A DNA stretch of 64,000 bases from Lysobacter sp. (GTDB lineage Bacteria; Pseudomonadota; Gammaproteobacteria; Xanthomonadales; Xanthomonadaceae), in NCBI GenBank assembly GCA_027306995.1, contig DAHUXS010000013.1, positions 372,001-436,000 on the forward strand, given 5' to 3'. A model generated the notes under the pieces. That model was not told the origin of the DNA, searched no databases, and saw only the letters and a list, made by a program, of their open reading frames with translations. A program made the translations under genes and the position numbers. Positions 52,775-61,956 of the stretch are shown here, piece after piece. Each line of letters begins with the position of its first letter. Within the stretch, counting starts at the first letter, position 1.

Positions 52775-53301
52775 GGCTTGGATTCCTGTGTGGATTTGGC
52801 GTCGGTGGACGCAGCCGGCGCATCATTGCCCGGCTTGGCACCACCGCCGCTGAACATGTATTTGCCGACCAGCTGGAGCAGGTCGACCGCCGGCTGGGTG
52901 AAGGCGATCTCGCCACCCGGCTTCAGTACGTTGGGGTCGCCGCCCGGGGTCAGGCCGATGTAGGACTCGCCCAGCAGGCCGCTGGTGAAGACGCCGGCAG
53001 TGGTGTCGGCCGGCAGGTCCTTGTACTTCGACTGCATGGCGAGGGTGACCACGGCGTCGTACTTCTGCGGATCGAGCTGGATGTCCGAAACCGCGCCGAC
53101 GGTGACGCCACCGATCTTCACCGGCGCCTGCGGACGCAGCTGGCCGATGGCCGAGAAGTGCGCCTTCAGCGGATAGGTGCCGTTGCCGTCGATGCCGAAC
53201 TTGCCGTTGGTGGAGGCGAATGCCAACACCAGCAAGGTGCCGAGTGCGAGCAGCAGGAAGGCGCCGACGGCGAATTCGAGGCGCGGGCCGCGAATGCTCA
53301 T
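52771..53301 (-). CDS. mlaD: MCE-domain substrate-binding protein MlaD
   Basis: A 176-residue inner-membrane-anchored MCE protein. The helix is at about residues 8-28; the MCE domain (about 38-120) has LRPQAPVKIGGVTVGAVSDI and the C-terminal part GLLGESYIGLTPGG. MlaD hexamers bind lipid for MlaE/MlaF. Its stop overlaps the mlaC start (ATGA). Confidence 0.94.
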   Translation of the reverse strand: MSIRGPRLEFAVGAFLLLALGTLLVLAFASTNGKFGIDGNGTYPLKAHFSAIGQLRPQAPVKIGGVTVGAVSDIQLDPQKYDAVVTLAMQSKYKDLPADTTAGVFTSGLLGESYIGLTPGGDPNVLKPGGEIAFTQPAVDLLQLVGKYMFSGGGAKPGNDAPAASTDAKSTQESKP

Positions 53302-53329
53302 GGCTGGATCTCCATAGTGAAGTGAGTGT

Positions 53330-54085
53330 TCATCGGAACATCAGCGCCGAGAGCACGAAGTTGAACATCAGCACCAGCAGCGAGGCATTGACCACCGCGC
53401 GGGTGGTCGCCACCGAGGTGCCTTCGATGGTGGGTTCGGCGTGGAAGCCGACGTGGGCCGAGACCAGCGCGGCGGTCGCGCCGAATACCGCGGCCTTGAG
53501 GAAGGCCGGCAGGAAATCGTGGCGGACGTCGACGGCATCCTTCATCACCTGCCAGAAGGTGCCGCCATCGAGGCCGATCACGTGCACCGATTCGAACCAG
53601 CCGGCGGCAATCGCGGCCGAGCAGAAGAACGCGACCAGCAACGGCACCGCCAGCACTGCTGCCCAGAAGCGCGGCACCACGACCTTCGCCACCGGATCGA
53701 TCGCCATCAGGCCGAGTGCGGTGATCTGGTCGGTGGCGCGCATCAGCCCGAGTTCGGCCGCGATCGACGAACCGGCACGACCGATGAACAGCAGCGCGGT
53801 CAGCACCGGTGCCAGTTCGCGATACAGGCCGAGGCCGAGCATCGCGCTGACCTGGTTGCTGGCGCCGTAGGTATCGAGGGCGCGATAGCCGAGCAGCGTC
53901 ACCGACAGGCCGACGAAGGCGCCGCCAACCAGGATGATCGGCAACGAGCGCGCACCGATCTTGTAGATCTCGCGGACGAACTCCGCGAACATGTCGCGGG
54001 TCGGCGGGAACGTCGCGCGCAGCACGCTGGCGGCGAAGAGACCCGCCTGCCCGAGCGAACGCAGGATGTCGGTCACCGGCGTCAT
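53330..54085 (-). CDS. mlaE: lipid ABC transporter permease MlaE
   Basis: A 251-residue permease with about five helices. The family signature LFIGRAGSSIAAELGLMRAT (about residues 99-118) and QITALGLMAIDPVAKVVVPRF follow, plus GATTRAV-type TSVATTRAVVNASLLVL near the end. The ATG at 54085 overlaps the mlaF stop (ATGA). It pairs with MlaF in the inner membrane. Confidence 0.94.
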   Translation of the reverse strand: MTPVTDILRSLGQAGLFAASVLRATFPPTRDMFAEFVREIYKIGARSLPIILVGGAFVGLSVTLLGYRALDTYGASNQVSAMLGLGLYRELAPVLTALLFIGRAGSSIAAELGLMRATDQITALGLMAIDPVAKVVVPRFWAAVLAVPLLVAFFCSAAIAAGWFESVHVIGLDGGTFWQVMKDAVDVRHDFLPAFLKAAVFGATAALVSAHVGFHAEPTIEGTSVATTRAVVNASLLVLMFNFVLSALMFR

Positions 54086-54870
54086 GCTGCCACCGGCCGC
54101 GCCGCGGCATCGAAGGGAATCGGACCGTCCGGCGCGCCGTCGAGGAACTGGCGGACGAAGGGATCGGCGCTGGCCTGCAGTTCCGCCGGCGTGCCGGTGA
54201 AGACGATGCGGCCATCGGCGATCACCACCGCCTGGTCGGTGATCGGCAGGGTTTCGTGCACGTGGTGGCTGACGATGATGCTGGTGAGTCCGAGTGTGGC
54301 GTTGAGTCGCGCGATCAGGCTCATGATCACGCCCGACGCGATCGGGTCGAGGCCGGTCAGCGGTTCGTCGTAGATCATCAGCGGCGGATCGAGCGCGATC
54401 GCACGCGCGAGTGCGACGCGACGGGCCATGCCGCCCGAGAGTTCGCGCGGAAAGAGCGAGGCGGCGTGGCGCAGGCCGACCGCGTGAAGCTTCATCGCCA
54501 CCAGTCGATCGATGACCGGCACCGGCAGATCGGTATGCGCCTGCAGCGGCAGCGCAACGTTGTCGGCCGCGGTGAGGTCGGTGAGCAGGCCGTTGCCCTG
54601 CAACAGCACGCCGACCTGCTTGCGTAACTCCAGCAATGCGCGGCGATCCTGTGGCACAGGGGTGCCGAACAGTTCGACCGTGCCCGCGCTGGGCGCGAGT
54701 TCGCCAGTGAGCGCGGCCAGCATCGTCGACTTGCCGCTGCCGGACGGACCCAGCACGGCGGTGACACTGCCGCGCGCCACGACCAGGTTGATGTCGTCCA
54801 GCACCACGCGGCCGCCGCGCATCAGGCGCAGGTCGGTCAGCTGGACGGCAGGGGCTGCAGAGTCGCGCAC
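54082..54870 (-). CDS. mlaF: lipid ABC transporter ATP-binding protein MlaF
   Basis: A 262-residue ATPase with Walker A GPSGSGKST (about residues 41-49), the signature ELSGGMARRVALARA (about 143-157), Walker B LMIYDEPLTGLDP and switch VSHHVHE. It powers the Mla system. The first codon is GTG at 54870, the only start upstream of the fold; no ATG fits. It is the first gene of the mla operon and is divergent from recC across 145 bases. Confidence 0.93.
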   Translation of the reverse strand: MRDSAAPAVQLTDLRLMRGGRVVLDDINLVVARGSVTAVLGPSGSGKSTMLAALTGELAPSAGTVELFGTPVPQDRRALLELRKQVGVLLQGNGLLTDLTAADNVALPLQAHTDLPVPVIDRLVAMKLHAVGLRHAASLFPRELSGGMARRVALARAIALDPPLMIYDEPLTGLDPIASGVIMSLIARLNATLGLTSIIVSHHVHETLPITDQAVVIADGRIVFTGTPAELQASADPFVRQFLDGAPDGPIPFDAAARPVAA

Positions 54871-55015
54871 GCGTATATAGATGGAATTCCCCGAAGCGTA
54901 CAGAGTGCGTCGGGCAAGCTGAATGGAACCCCGCCGATCCGTGCATCAAGGATCGATGCGCACGCCCGACAGGTCTCAATCGCCGCGATTTGGCTCCGGC
55001 ACAATGTCGTCATCG

Positions 55016-58000
55016 ATGAGCTACGCCGCCGCGCCCGACTTCCGCCTCTACCACTCGAACGCGCTCGACGTGCTGGCGGGATTGCTCGCGGACGCACTGC
55101 GGACGCCGGCGGAAGGGCAGTCGCTACTGGCGCCGGACACCATCCTGATTCCGCAAGCCGCGATGCGCCGCTGGCTGCAGGCGACGCTGGCGCGGCGCCA
55201 CGGCGTCGCCGCCAATCTGGAATTCCTCACCCCGGGCGAATTCGTCGCGCGCGCACTCGAAGCCAACCTCGGTCCGATCGACGATGATCTCGACGCGACG
55301 ACCCTGCGCTGGCGCCTGTACGCGGTGTTGCGCGATTCGGCATTGATGGCGCGACCGGCGCTGGTGCAGCTTGCCGGGTATCTGGCCGATGGCGACGTGG
55401 TGAAGCCGTGGGCGCTGGCCGGCGAACTCGCCAACGTGTTCGAGAAATACCAGGCGTGGCGCCGCGACTGGCTGTTGCGCTGGGAGGGCGGCGCCGATCC
55501 CGAGGATCCACAAGCGATCCTGTGGCGGGCGGTGGCCGACGGGCATTCGCACCGCGCGCGGCGCATCCAGGACTATCTCGCCCGTTACGCGAATGGCGAT
55601 GCCTTGCCGTCCGGTTTGCCCTCGCGATTGTTCGTCTTCGCCACGCTCAACGTCTCGCCGGACGTGTTGCGGGTCATCGCGACACAGGCCCGGATCGGCA
55701 CATTGCATTTCTACCTGCCGACGCCCAGCGCGGAATACTGGGGAGACCTGCAATCGCTGGGCGCGCGCCTGCGTGCGGGCGAGGACCCCTTCGCCGACGC
55801 CAACGAGAATCCCCTGCTGCGCGATTGGGGCGCGGCTGGCCGCGATTTCATGGCCTTGCTGGGCAGCGGCGAAGTGGTGCACCCCTCCGGCGAGATCACC
55901 GCCTATGCCGATCCCGCGCAGGGCGGCGGCAACCTGCACGACAGCTTGCTGCGACGCATGCAGGGCGATCTTTTCCATAGGCGTGCCGCACAGGCCGGTG
56001 GCGAACGCATCGCCGACGATCCCAGCCTGCAGTTCCATGCCTGCCACACCCGCCTGCGCGAATTGCAGGTCTTGCACGATCGCCTGCGTGCGCTGCAGGA
56101 CGACAAACGGTTCGACCCGCCGCTGCAGCCGCGCGAAATCGCGGTGATGGCGCCCAACATCGATCCCTACCTGCCCTATCTCGATGCGGTGTTCGGCGGC
56201 CAGCGCCAAGGCGATGCGATCCCCTATGCCGTCGCCGATGCCAGCCCATTGGCGGAGGAGGCACTGGCTGAAGTGTTCTTGCGTCTGCTGGCATTGCCGA
56301 CCTCGCGTTTCGGGCTGGAGGAAATTCTCGACCTGTTGGCGAGTGCGCCCCTGGCCGAAGCGGCGCAACTCGATGCCGGCGACTTCGAACGCCTGCATGC
56401 GTGGTTGCAGGATGCCGGCGCGCGCTGGGGCATCGATGCCGCGCATCGCGCGCGTAATGGTGCGCCGGCCGATGACGCCTACACTTGGCAATTCGCGCTG
56501 GACCGCATGTTGCTCGGCCACGCCAGCGGCAGCGACGCCGAGATCTCCGGCGTCGCGCCGTGGGCGGCGCTGGAAGGCAGCGCGCTGGATGCGCTCGATA
56601 TCGTGTTGCGGTTGCTGCGCGTGCTCGCGCGCCATGAACGCCTGTTCGGTGAGGCGATGGCGCCGGCGCAGTGGCGCGAACACCTGCTGGCGTTGCTCGA
56701 GGCCTTGTTGCCGCGACCGCCTGCGACTGCGCAAGGACAGCGCGCGTTGGATCGCCTGCGCACGACGATCAATGCGTTTGCGGAACAGGCCGGGCGCGCC
56801 GGGTATGTCGACGCGATTCCCGGTGAAGTCGTGCGCGCGCATTTCACCGCCGAGCTGGGCGAATCCGATACGCGTGCACCGCTGCTCACCGGTGGCGTCA
56901 GCTTCGCGCGGATGGTGCCGATGCGCCTGCTGCCGTTCCGGGTGATCTGCCTGCTCGGGATGAACGATGGCGATTTTCCGCGTCGCGATCCCGCGGCCGG
57001 ACTCAACCGCCTCACCGCCGAGCTCGGCAGCGACAGGCGTCGGCGTGGCGATCGTTCCACCCGCGATGACGACCGTTTCCTCTTCCTGCAATTGTTCGCG
57101 TCCGCGCAGGACGTGTTCTACCTGAGCTGGCTCGGCGCCGATCCGCGCGATGGCAGCGCGCGCGAACCATCGGTATTGGTGACGGAACTGCTGGCGATGG
57201 CAGAGGCATACGGCGAGCAGTCCGCGGAGCGACTGGTCCTGCATCATCCGTTGCAGCCGTTCTCGCCGACGGCGTTCGGTGCCGGCGACGATCGCTTCTT
57301 CAGTTATCGCGACGATTGGCGAGCGGCAGCCACGAATCTCTCCGCGGCACGGACGCGGTTGGCGCCGTGGATGGACGCCACGACCGCGTTCGCACCTGTC
57401 GCGGAGAAGGAAAGCGAGCTGTCGCTGGACGCATTGCGGCGCTTCCTGCTGGATCCGGCCAGGACCTTCCTGGAGCAGCGGTTACAGGTGCGCCTGCCCG
57501 AGATCGAGGAGATGGGCGAGGACATCGAACCGTTGCAGGCGCCAGCGGACGGATTGCAGCGTCATCGCCTGCAGCGCGCGGTGTTCGATGGCGTACTCGC
57601 AGGAACGAGCGTTTCGGCATTGCAGAAGTCACTGCGTGCACAGGGCCTGCTGCCATCGGGCGCACCGGGACGTCGCGTGCTGGACGAGCTGGTGGCGGAA
57701 ATCGACCCGTATGCGCGCGCGTTCAAGGATTGGCGAGGCGATGCCGCGGCGAAGCCTTTGATGGCTGAAGTCGATATCGATGGCACCCGCTTGCATGGAC
57801 GCATCGCCGATGCATACCCGCAAGGCATCGCGCGGGTTCGCCTTGGCGCACCTAACGGGCCGTCTTCGATCCGCAACGGCCTCGACTGGTTGTTGGCCGC
57901 TGCTGCGGGCATCGACCTTCCGTTCATGGAATTGCACGACGACGAGGACGCGGGCATCGGCCTGCATCCGCGCGCGCCAATCGATCGTGTCGCCGCCATT

Positions 58001-58354
58001 GACGCCTTGCGCGCCCTGTTGGCGATTCGCGAAGAGGGCCTGCACCGACCGCTGCCGTTCGCGCCCTACAGCGGTTGGGAACTGTTCCGGGACGAAGACC
58101 GGCAACGTGGCGTGCGTGCCGCCGCATCCAGATGGAACGGCAACAGCAGTGGCCGTGGCTGGGCCGAAGGCGACAGCGAAGTCTTGCGACTGGCGTTGCG
58201 CGGACGCGATCCCTTTGCCGATGCCGTGGTCCTGGGCGATTTCGTGCGCCTGGTTGGCACGATTTACGGGGCGGTGACCACGGCGGCGCCGGTATCGATC
58301 GACATCGACGGCATCGCGTTGCCGGAACGCGACGATGCGGAGGATGCGGCATGA
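55016..58354 (+). CDS. recC: exodeoxyribonuclease V subunit gamma (RecC)
   Basis: A 1112-residue RecC (E. coli 1122). It starts SYAAAPDFRLYHSNALDVLAG, continues with LIPQAAMRRWLQATLAR (about residues 41-57), and contains LPFRVICLLGMNDGDFPRRDP (about 637-657), the RecC hallmark. It holds the inactive helicase fold that recognises Chi and splits the strands. The ATG at 55016 is chosen; 55004 is possible. Its stop overlaps the recB start (ATGA at 58351-58354). It is divergent from mlaF. Confidence 0.95.
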   Translation: MSYAAAPDFRLYHSNALDVLAGLLADALRTPAEGQSLLAPDTILIPQAAMRRWLQATLARRHGVAANLEFLTPGEFVARALEANLGPIDDDLDATTLRWRLYAVLRDSALMARPALVQLAGYLADGDVVKPWALAGELANVFEKYQAWRRDWLLRWEGGADPEDPQAILWRAVADGHSHRARRIQDYLARYANGDALPSGLPSRLFVFATLNVSPDVLRVIATQARIGTLHFYLPTPSAEYWGDLQSLGARLRAGEDPFADANENPLLRDWGAAGRDFMALLGSGEVVHPSGEITAYADPAQGGGNLHDSLLRRMQGDLFHRRAAQAGGERIADDPSLQFHACHTRLRELQVLHDRLRALQDDKRFDPPLQPREIAVMAPNIDPYLPYLDAVFGGQRQGDAIPYAVADASPLAEEALAEVFLRLLALPTSRFGLEEILDLLASAPLAEAAQLDAGDFERLHAWLQDAGARWGIDAAHRARNGAPADDAYTWQFALDRMLLGHASGSDAEISGVAPWAALEGSALDALDIVLRLLRVLARHERLFGEAMAPAQWREHLLALLEALLPRPPATAQGQRALDRLRTTINAFAEQAGRAGYVDAIPGEVVRAHFTAELGESDTRAPLLTGGVSFARMVPMRLLPFRVICLLGMNDGDFPRRDPAAGLNRLTAELGSDRRRRGDRSTRDDDRFLFLQLFASAQDVFYLSWLGADPRDGSAREPSVLVTELLAMAEAYGEQSAERLVLHHPLQPFSPTAFGAGDDRFFSYRDDWRAAATNLSAARTRLAPWMDATTAFAPVAEKESELSLDALRRFLLDPARTFLEQRLQVRLPEIEEMGEDIEPLQAPADGLQRHRLQRAVFDGVLAGTSVSALQKSLRAQGLLPSGAPGRRVLDELVAEIDPYARAFKDWRGDAAAKPLMAEVDIDGTRLHGRIADAYPQGIARVRLGAPNGPSSIRNGLDWLLAAAAGIDLPFMELHDDEDAGIGLHPRAPIDRVAAIDALRALLAIREEGLHRPLPFAPYSGWELFRDEDRQRGVRAAASRWNGNSSGRGWAEGDSEVLRLALRGRDPFADAVVLGDFVRLVGTIYGAVTTAAPVSIDIDGIALPERDDAEDAA

Positions 58355-61300
58355 GCATCGAGGCAACGCGCGATCCCTGGCTGGCGTTGCCGCTTGATGG
58401 CGTACGCCTGATCGAGGCCAGCGCCGGCACCGGCAAGACCTACACCCTGGCGACGCTGGTGACGCGGCTGGTGGTCGAGCGCAGCCTGCGCATCGGCGAG
58501 ATCCTGGCGGTGACCTACACCGAAGCGGCGACGCAGGAATTGCGCAAGCGCATCCGCGAGCGATTGCAACTCGCACTCGATGTGCTGGACGCATCGCCGA
58601 CAGGTGCTGAAACGCCGGACGCTGCGTTGACGCGCGCGATTCTCGACGGGCATCTCGCGCAAAGCATGGAAAGCCGCGCTGCGCTGCGCCTGCGTTTGCG
58701 CCAGGCCGTGCTCGAGACCGATCTTGCCGCCATCTTCACCATCCACGGGTTCTGCCTGCGTGTATTGCGCGAACACGCGCTGGAGGCAGGGCACGCGTTC
58801 GATGCCCCGGAGCTGCTGGCCAATGATCGCGACCTGCGCGCGGAAGTCGCCGCCGATCTCTGGCGCGCGCATGCTGTCGATGATGACGCGATGAATGATC
58901 TTGCCGCGTTGTGGGGCCAGGGCCATGCCGCGCTGGCGGAGGATCTGCCGGTGTTGTTGCGCGAGCCGATCCTGTTGCCGCCGGAACACGCCTTGCCGGA
59001 GGATCCTGCGCCTGCATTGCGCGATGCCGCGACGGCATTGTCGGAAGCGTTCCGTCTGCATGGCGAAGAGTTCCGCACCGCGTTGCTCGCGGCGCTCGCC
59101 GACAAGATCCTCAATGGCCAGAGTTACAAGGCGGACTGGATCAACGCGCTGTTCGATGCGGCGATGCGGTGGGCCGGCTCCGGGGATGTCGGCATCGCGT
59201 TTGAATACGACAAGCTCGTCAACCTGACGCGTGAAGCGTTGCTGGCGAAGACCAACAAGGCGCAACTCGGCAAGACACCGGATTCGCCGTTGTGCGCGGT
59301 GATTCCGCCTTATCTGGACGCCTTGCAGGCGCAGGGCGAATACATCGTCCGGCGCCGCGCCATGTTGCTGCATCGCATTCGTGGCGATGGCCGCCTGCGC
59401 ATGGCTGCACTCAAGCGCCTACGCCGCGTGCAAACCTACGACGACCTGATCGACGGCGTCGCCAATGCGCTCTCCGGCCCGAATGGCGCGTTGCTGGCGA
59501 CACGGCTGCGTGCGCAATACAAGGTCGCGCTGGTGGACGAGTTCCAGGACACCGATGCACGGCAATGGGCGATATTCGATCGTGTCTTCGGTAGCGGGGG
59601 TGTCGAGCCGGCATTGTTTTTGATCGGCGACCCCAAGCAGGCGATCTACGGCTTCCGTGGCGGCGATGTCCACGCCTACCTTGCTGCACGCGCACGCGCG
59701 AAGGAGGCGCCGGCGTTGTCGCACAACTTCCGCTCGCGGCCGTCGGTGCTGGCTGCGATCGATGCGATGTATATGCAGGCGGGCGACGAGGCCTTCATCG
59801 ACGAACGCATTGGGTTTCATCCGGTCGAGCCGGGCGGTTCGATCCATGATGACGATTTCCTTCGCAACGACAAAATCGCGCCGGCATTGACCTTGTGGCA
59901 GGCGCCGTCGTTGCCCATGGACGCCAAGGGCAGGCAGAAACCGTGGAGTGCAGGCCAGTCGCGCGATCTCGCCACCCGCGCCTGCGTCGCCGCGATCCAC
60001 GGCGTGCTGTCCGATGCGCGCAGCAACAAGGCCTTGCTGAAGGATGGCGATGGCATGCGCGCAGTCCAGCCCGGCGATATCGCCGTGCTGGTGCGTTCGC
60101 ATTTCGAGGCGACGATGGTCCGGCAGGCGCTGGCCGAAGTCGGCATCCCCGCCGTCGCCGCCGGCAAGCTGAGCCTGTTCGCGACGACCGAAGCGCGCGA
60201 ATTGCATGCGTTGTTGCTGGCGCTGTTGCACATCGGCGATGATCGCCGCCTGCGTGCCGCGCTGTCGACGATCCTGGTCGGTGCAGACGCCGCCGCGATC
60301 GAACGACTGGACCACGATGCTGTTGCCAGTCATGCGCGACAACAGGATGCGCAGGCATGGCGCGAACGCCGGGATCGTGCCGGCACGCTCGCGCTGGTTG
60401 GCGATCTCTCGGCAAATGCAGCCGAGCGTCTGCTCGGCCTGTTCGACGGCGAACGCCGGCTCAGCAACTACCTGCAATTGGCCGAACTGTTGCAGGAGGC
60501 TGAGCAGAATGCGCTCGGCCTGCATGGACTGGTCGACTGGCTCGAGCATCGCATCGCCGATGCCGACCACAACGACGAAACGCAGCTGTTGCGCCTGGAG
60601 TCCGATGCGCGACGGGTGCAGATCGTCACCCTGCACAAGAGCAAGGGTCTGGAATATCCGTTGGTGTTCCTGCCGTTTGCCGGGATCGGCCGCAAGGAAT
60701 CGTCGCCGGGGCGGCATTGCGTGGTGCACAACGAGAACGATGGCCGGCGCCTGCATTGGAAACTCGATCTGGCCGAGGCGCAGTGGGACCAGGCGAAACA
60801 GCAGTGGCAGGAGGATCAGCGCGCCGAAGACGCACGCCTGTTGTATGTCGGCTTGACCCGTACCGAACACGCGCTGTGGATCGCCACCGGTGCGTTCTAC
60901 AACCACGACAGGACTGCGTTGGCGAAGATGCTGCGCCATGTCGAGACGCTTGCCGACGTCGACGGCATCGTGATCGATGACGAGTTGTCGCACGACGATC
61001 TGCCACGCCTGCCGCCGGAGAGTGACGCCGACGTACCGGCCGCGCGCAAGGCCACGCGCCATCTCGCCAACGACTGGTGGGTCTACAGTTTCAGTCAGTT
61101 GGCGAAAGCCGATGTCGGCGACGCCAGCGCTTCATCGACATTGCCCGCCAGTGGCGGCAACGACGAGCCGGACACGGCGGAAGACGTGGTCGATGAAGGA
61201 TACGATCCGCGTTTTGTAGGCAACCGTTACGGCGTCGCCCTGCACGCTGCATTCGAGCATGCCGATTTTGCCGCGTGGCGCGATTGGCATGCGGGAGAGA

Positions 61301-61956
61301 TCGCGCCGATGCACGAAGCCGACGTCATCGCCAAGGCCCTGCGCGATGAAGGTTACGGCGCCGACATGCTGGATGAAGGCATCGCGCTGACGACGCGACT
61401 GGTCGGCCAGACGTTGACGGTCGGATTGCCGGAAGGCGTGCGCCTGTGCGATGTCCCGGCAGGCCAGCGCCGCCCGGAAATCGAGTTCCAGTTCGCGTTG
61501 CAACCAGTGCGCGTCGACGCGATGCTGGAATTGCTGCACGCCCATGGCGTGGTCCGCGATCGCCACGGTTTTGGTCTGCGCCAACGGTTGGAAGGCCTGA
61601 TGACCGGCCTCATCGATTTGACCTATTGCGTCGACGGCAAGTGGTACGTGCTGGATTACAAATCCAACCGCCTGCCCGGGTACGACGGCGCGTCGCTGCA
61701 GCGCGCGATGGCGCACAGCGAGTACGACCTGCAGGCATTGATCTATACCCTGGCCCTGCATCGCTGGCTGCGCTTCCGCCTCGGCGTGGCTTACGACTAC
61801 GACCGCGATTTCGGCGGCATCCGCTATCTGTTCTGTCGCGGGCTCGATGCCACGCGCAGCGATTCCCCGGGCATCTTTGCCCAGCGTTTCGCGCCGGAAC
61901 TGCTGCATGCGCTCGATGCCTTGTTCGGCCACGTCGCCGCGTGGGCCGCGGCATGA
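58351..61956 (+). CDS. recB: exodeoxyribonuclease V subunit beta (RecB)
   Basis: A 1201-residue helicase-nuclease. Walker A is EASAGTGKTYTLAT (about residues 23-36), motif II has VALVDEFQDTDARQWAIFD, motif III GDPKQAIYGFRGGD, motif V VTLHKSKGLEYPLVFLP, and the nuclease core WYVLDYKSNRL (about 1095-1105). With RecC and RecD it forms RecBCD for double-strand-break repair. Both ends overlap neighbours by 4 bases, so the order is recC-recB-recD. Confidence 0.97.
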   Translation: MSIEATRDPWLALPLDGVRLIEASAGTGKTYTLATLVTRLVVERSLRIGEILAVTYTEAATQELRKRIRERLQLALDVLDASPTGAETPDAALTRAILDGHLAQSMESRAALRLRLRQAVLETDLAAIFTIHGFCLRVLREHALEAGHAFDAPELLANDRDLRAEVAADLWRAHAVDDDAMNDLAALWGQGHAALAEDLPVLLREPILLPPEHALPEDPAPALRDAATALSEAFRLHGEEFRTALLAALADKILNGQSYKADWINALFDAAMRWAGSGDVGIAFEYDKLVNLTREALLAKTNKAQLGKTPDSPLCAVIPPYLDALQAQGEYIVRRRAMLLHRIRGDGRLRMAALKRLRRVQTYDDLIDGVANALSGPNGALLATRLRAQYKVALVDEFQDTDARQWAIFDRVFGSGGVEPALFLIGDPKQAIYGFRGGDVHAYLAARARAKEAPALSHNFRSRPSVLAAIDAMYMQAGDEAFIDERIGFHPVEPGGSIHDDDFLRNDKIAPALTLWQAPSLPMDAKGRQKPWSAGQSRDLATRACVAAIHGVLSDARSNKALLKDGDGMRAVQPGDIAVLVRSHFEATMVRQALAEVGIPAVAAGKLSLFATTEARELHALLLALLHIGDDRRLRAALSTILVGADAAAIERLDHDAVASHARQQDAQAWRERRDRAGTLALVGDLSANAAERLLGLFDGERRLSNYLQLAELLQEAEQNALGLHGLVDWLEHRIADADHNDETQLLRLESDARRVQIVTLHKSKGLEYPLVFLPFAGIGRKESSPGRHCVVHNENDGRRLHWKLDLAEAQWDQAKQQWQEDQRAEDARLLYVGLTRTEHALWIATGAFYNHDRTALAKMLRHVETLADVDGIVIDDELSHDDLPRLPPESDADVPAARKATRHLANDWWVYSFSQLAKADVGDASASSTLPASGGNDEPDTAEDVVDEGYDPRFVGNRYGVALHAAFEHADFAAWRDWHAGEIAPMHEADVIAKALRDEGYGADMLDEGIALTTRLVGQTLTVGLPEGVRLCDVPAGQRRPEIEFQFALQPVRVDAMLELLHAHGVVRDRHGFGLRQRLEGLMTGLIDLTYCVDGKWYVLDYKSNRLPGYDGASLQRAMAHSEYDLQALIYTLALHRWLRFRLGVAYDYDRDFGGIRYLFCRGLDATRSDSPGIFAQRFAPELLHALDALFGHVAAWAAA

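Noticed and set aside
55124-57247. 707-codon open frame opposite recC
   Set aside because: Antisense to a clear RecC with its hallmark motifs; no recognisable domain.
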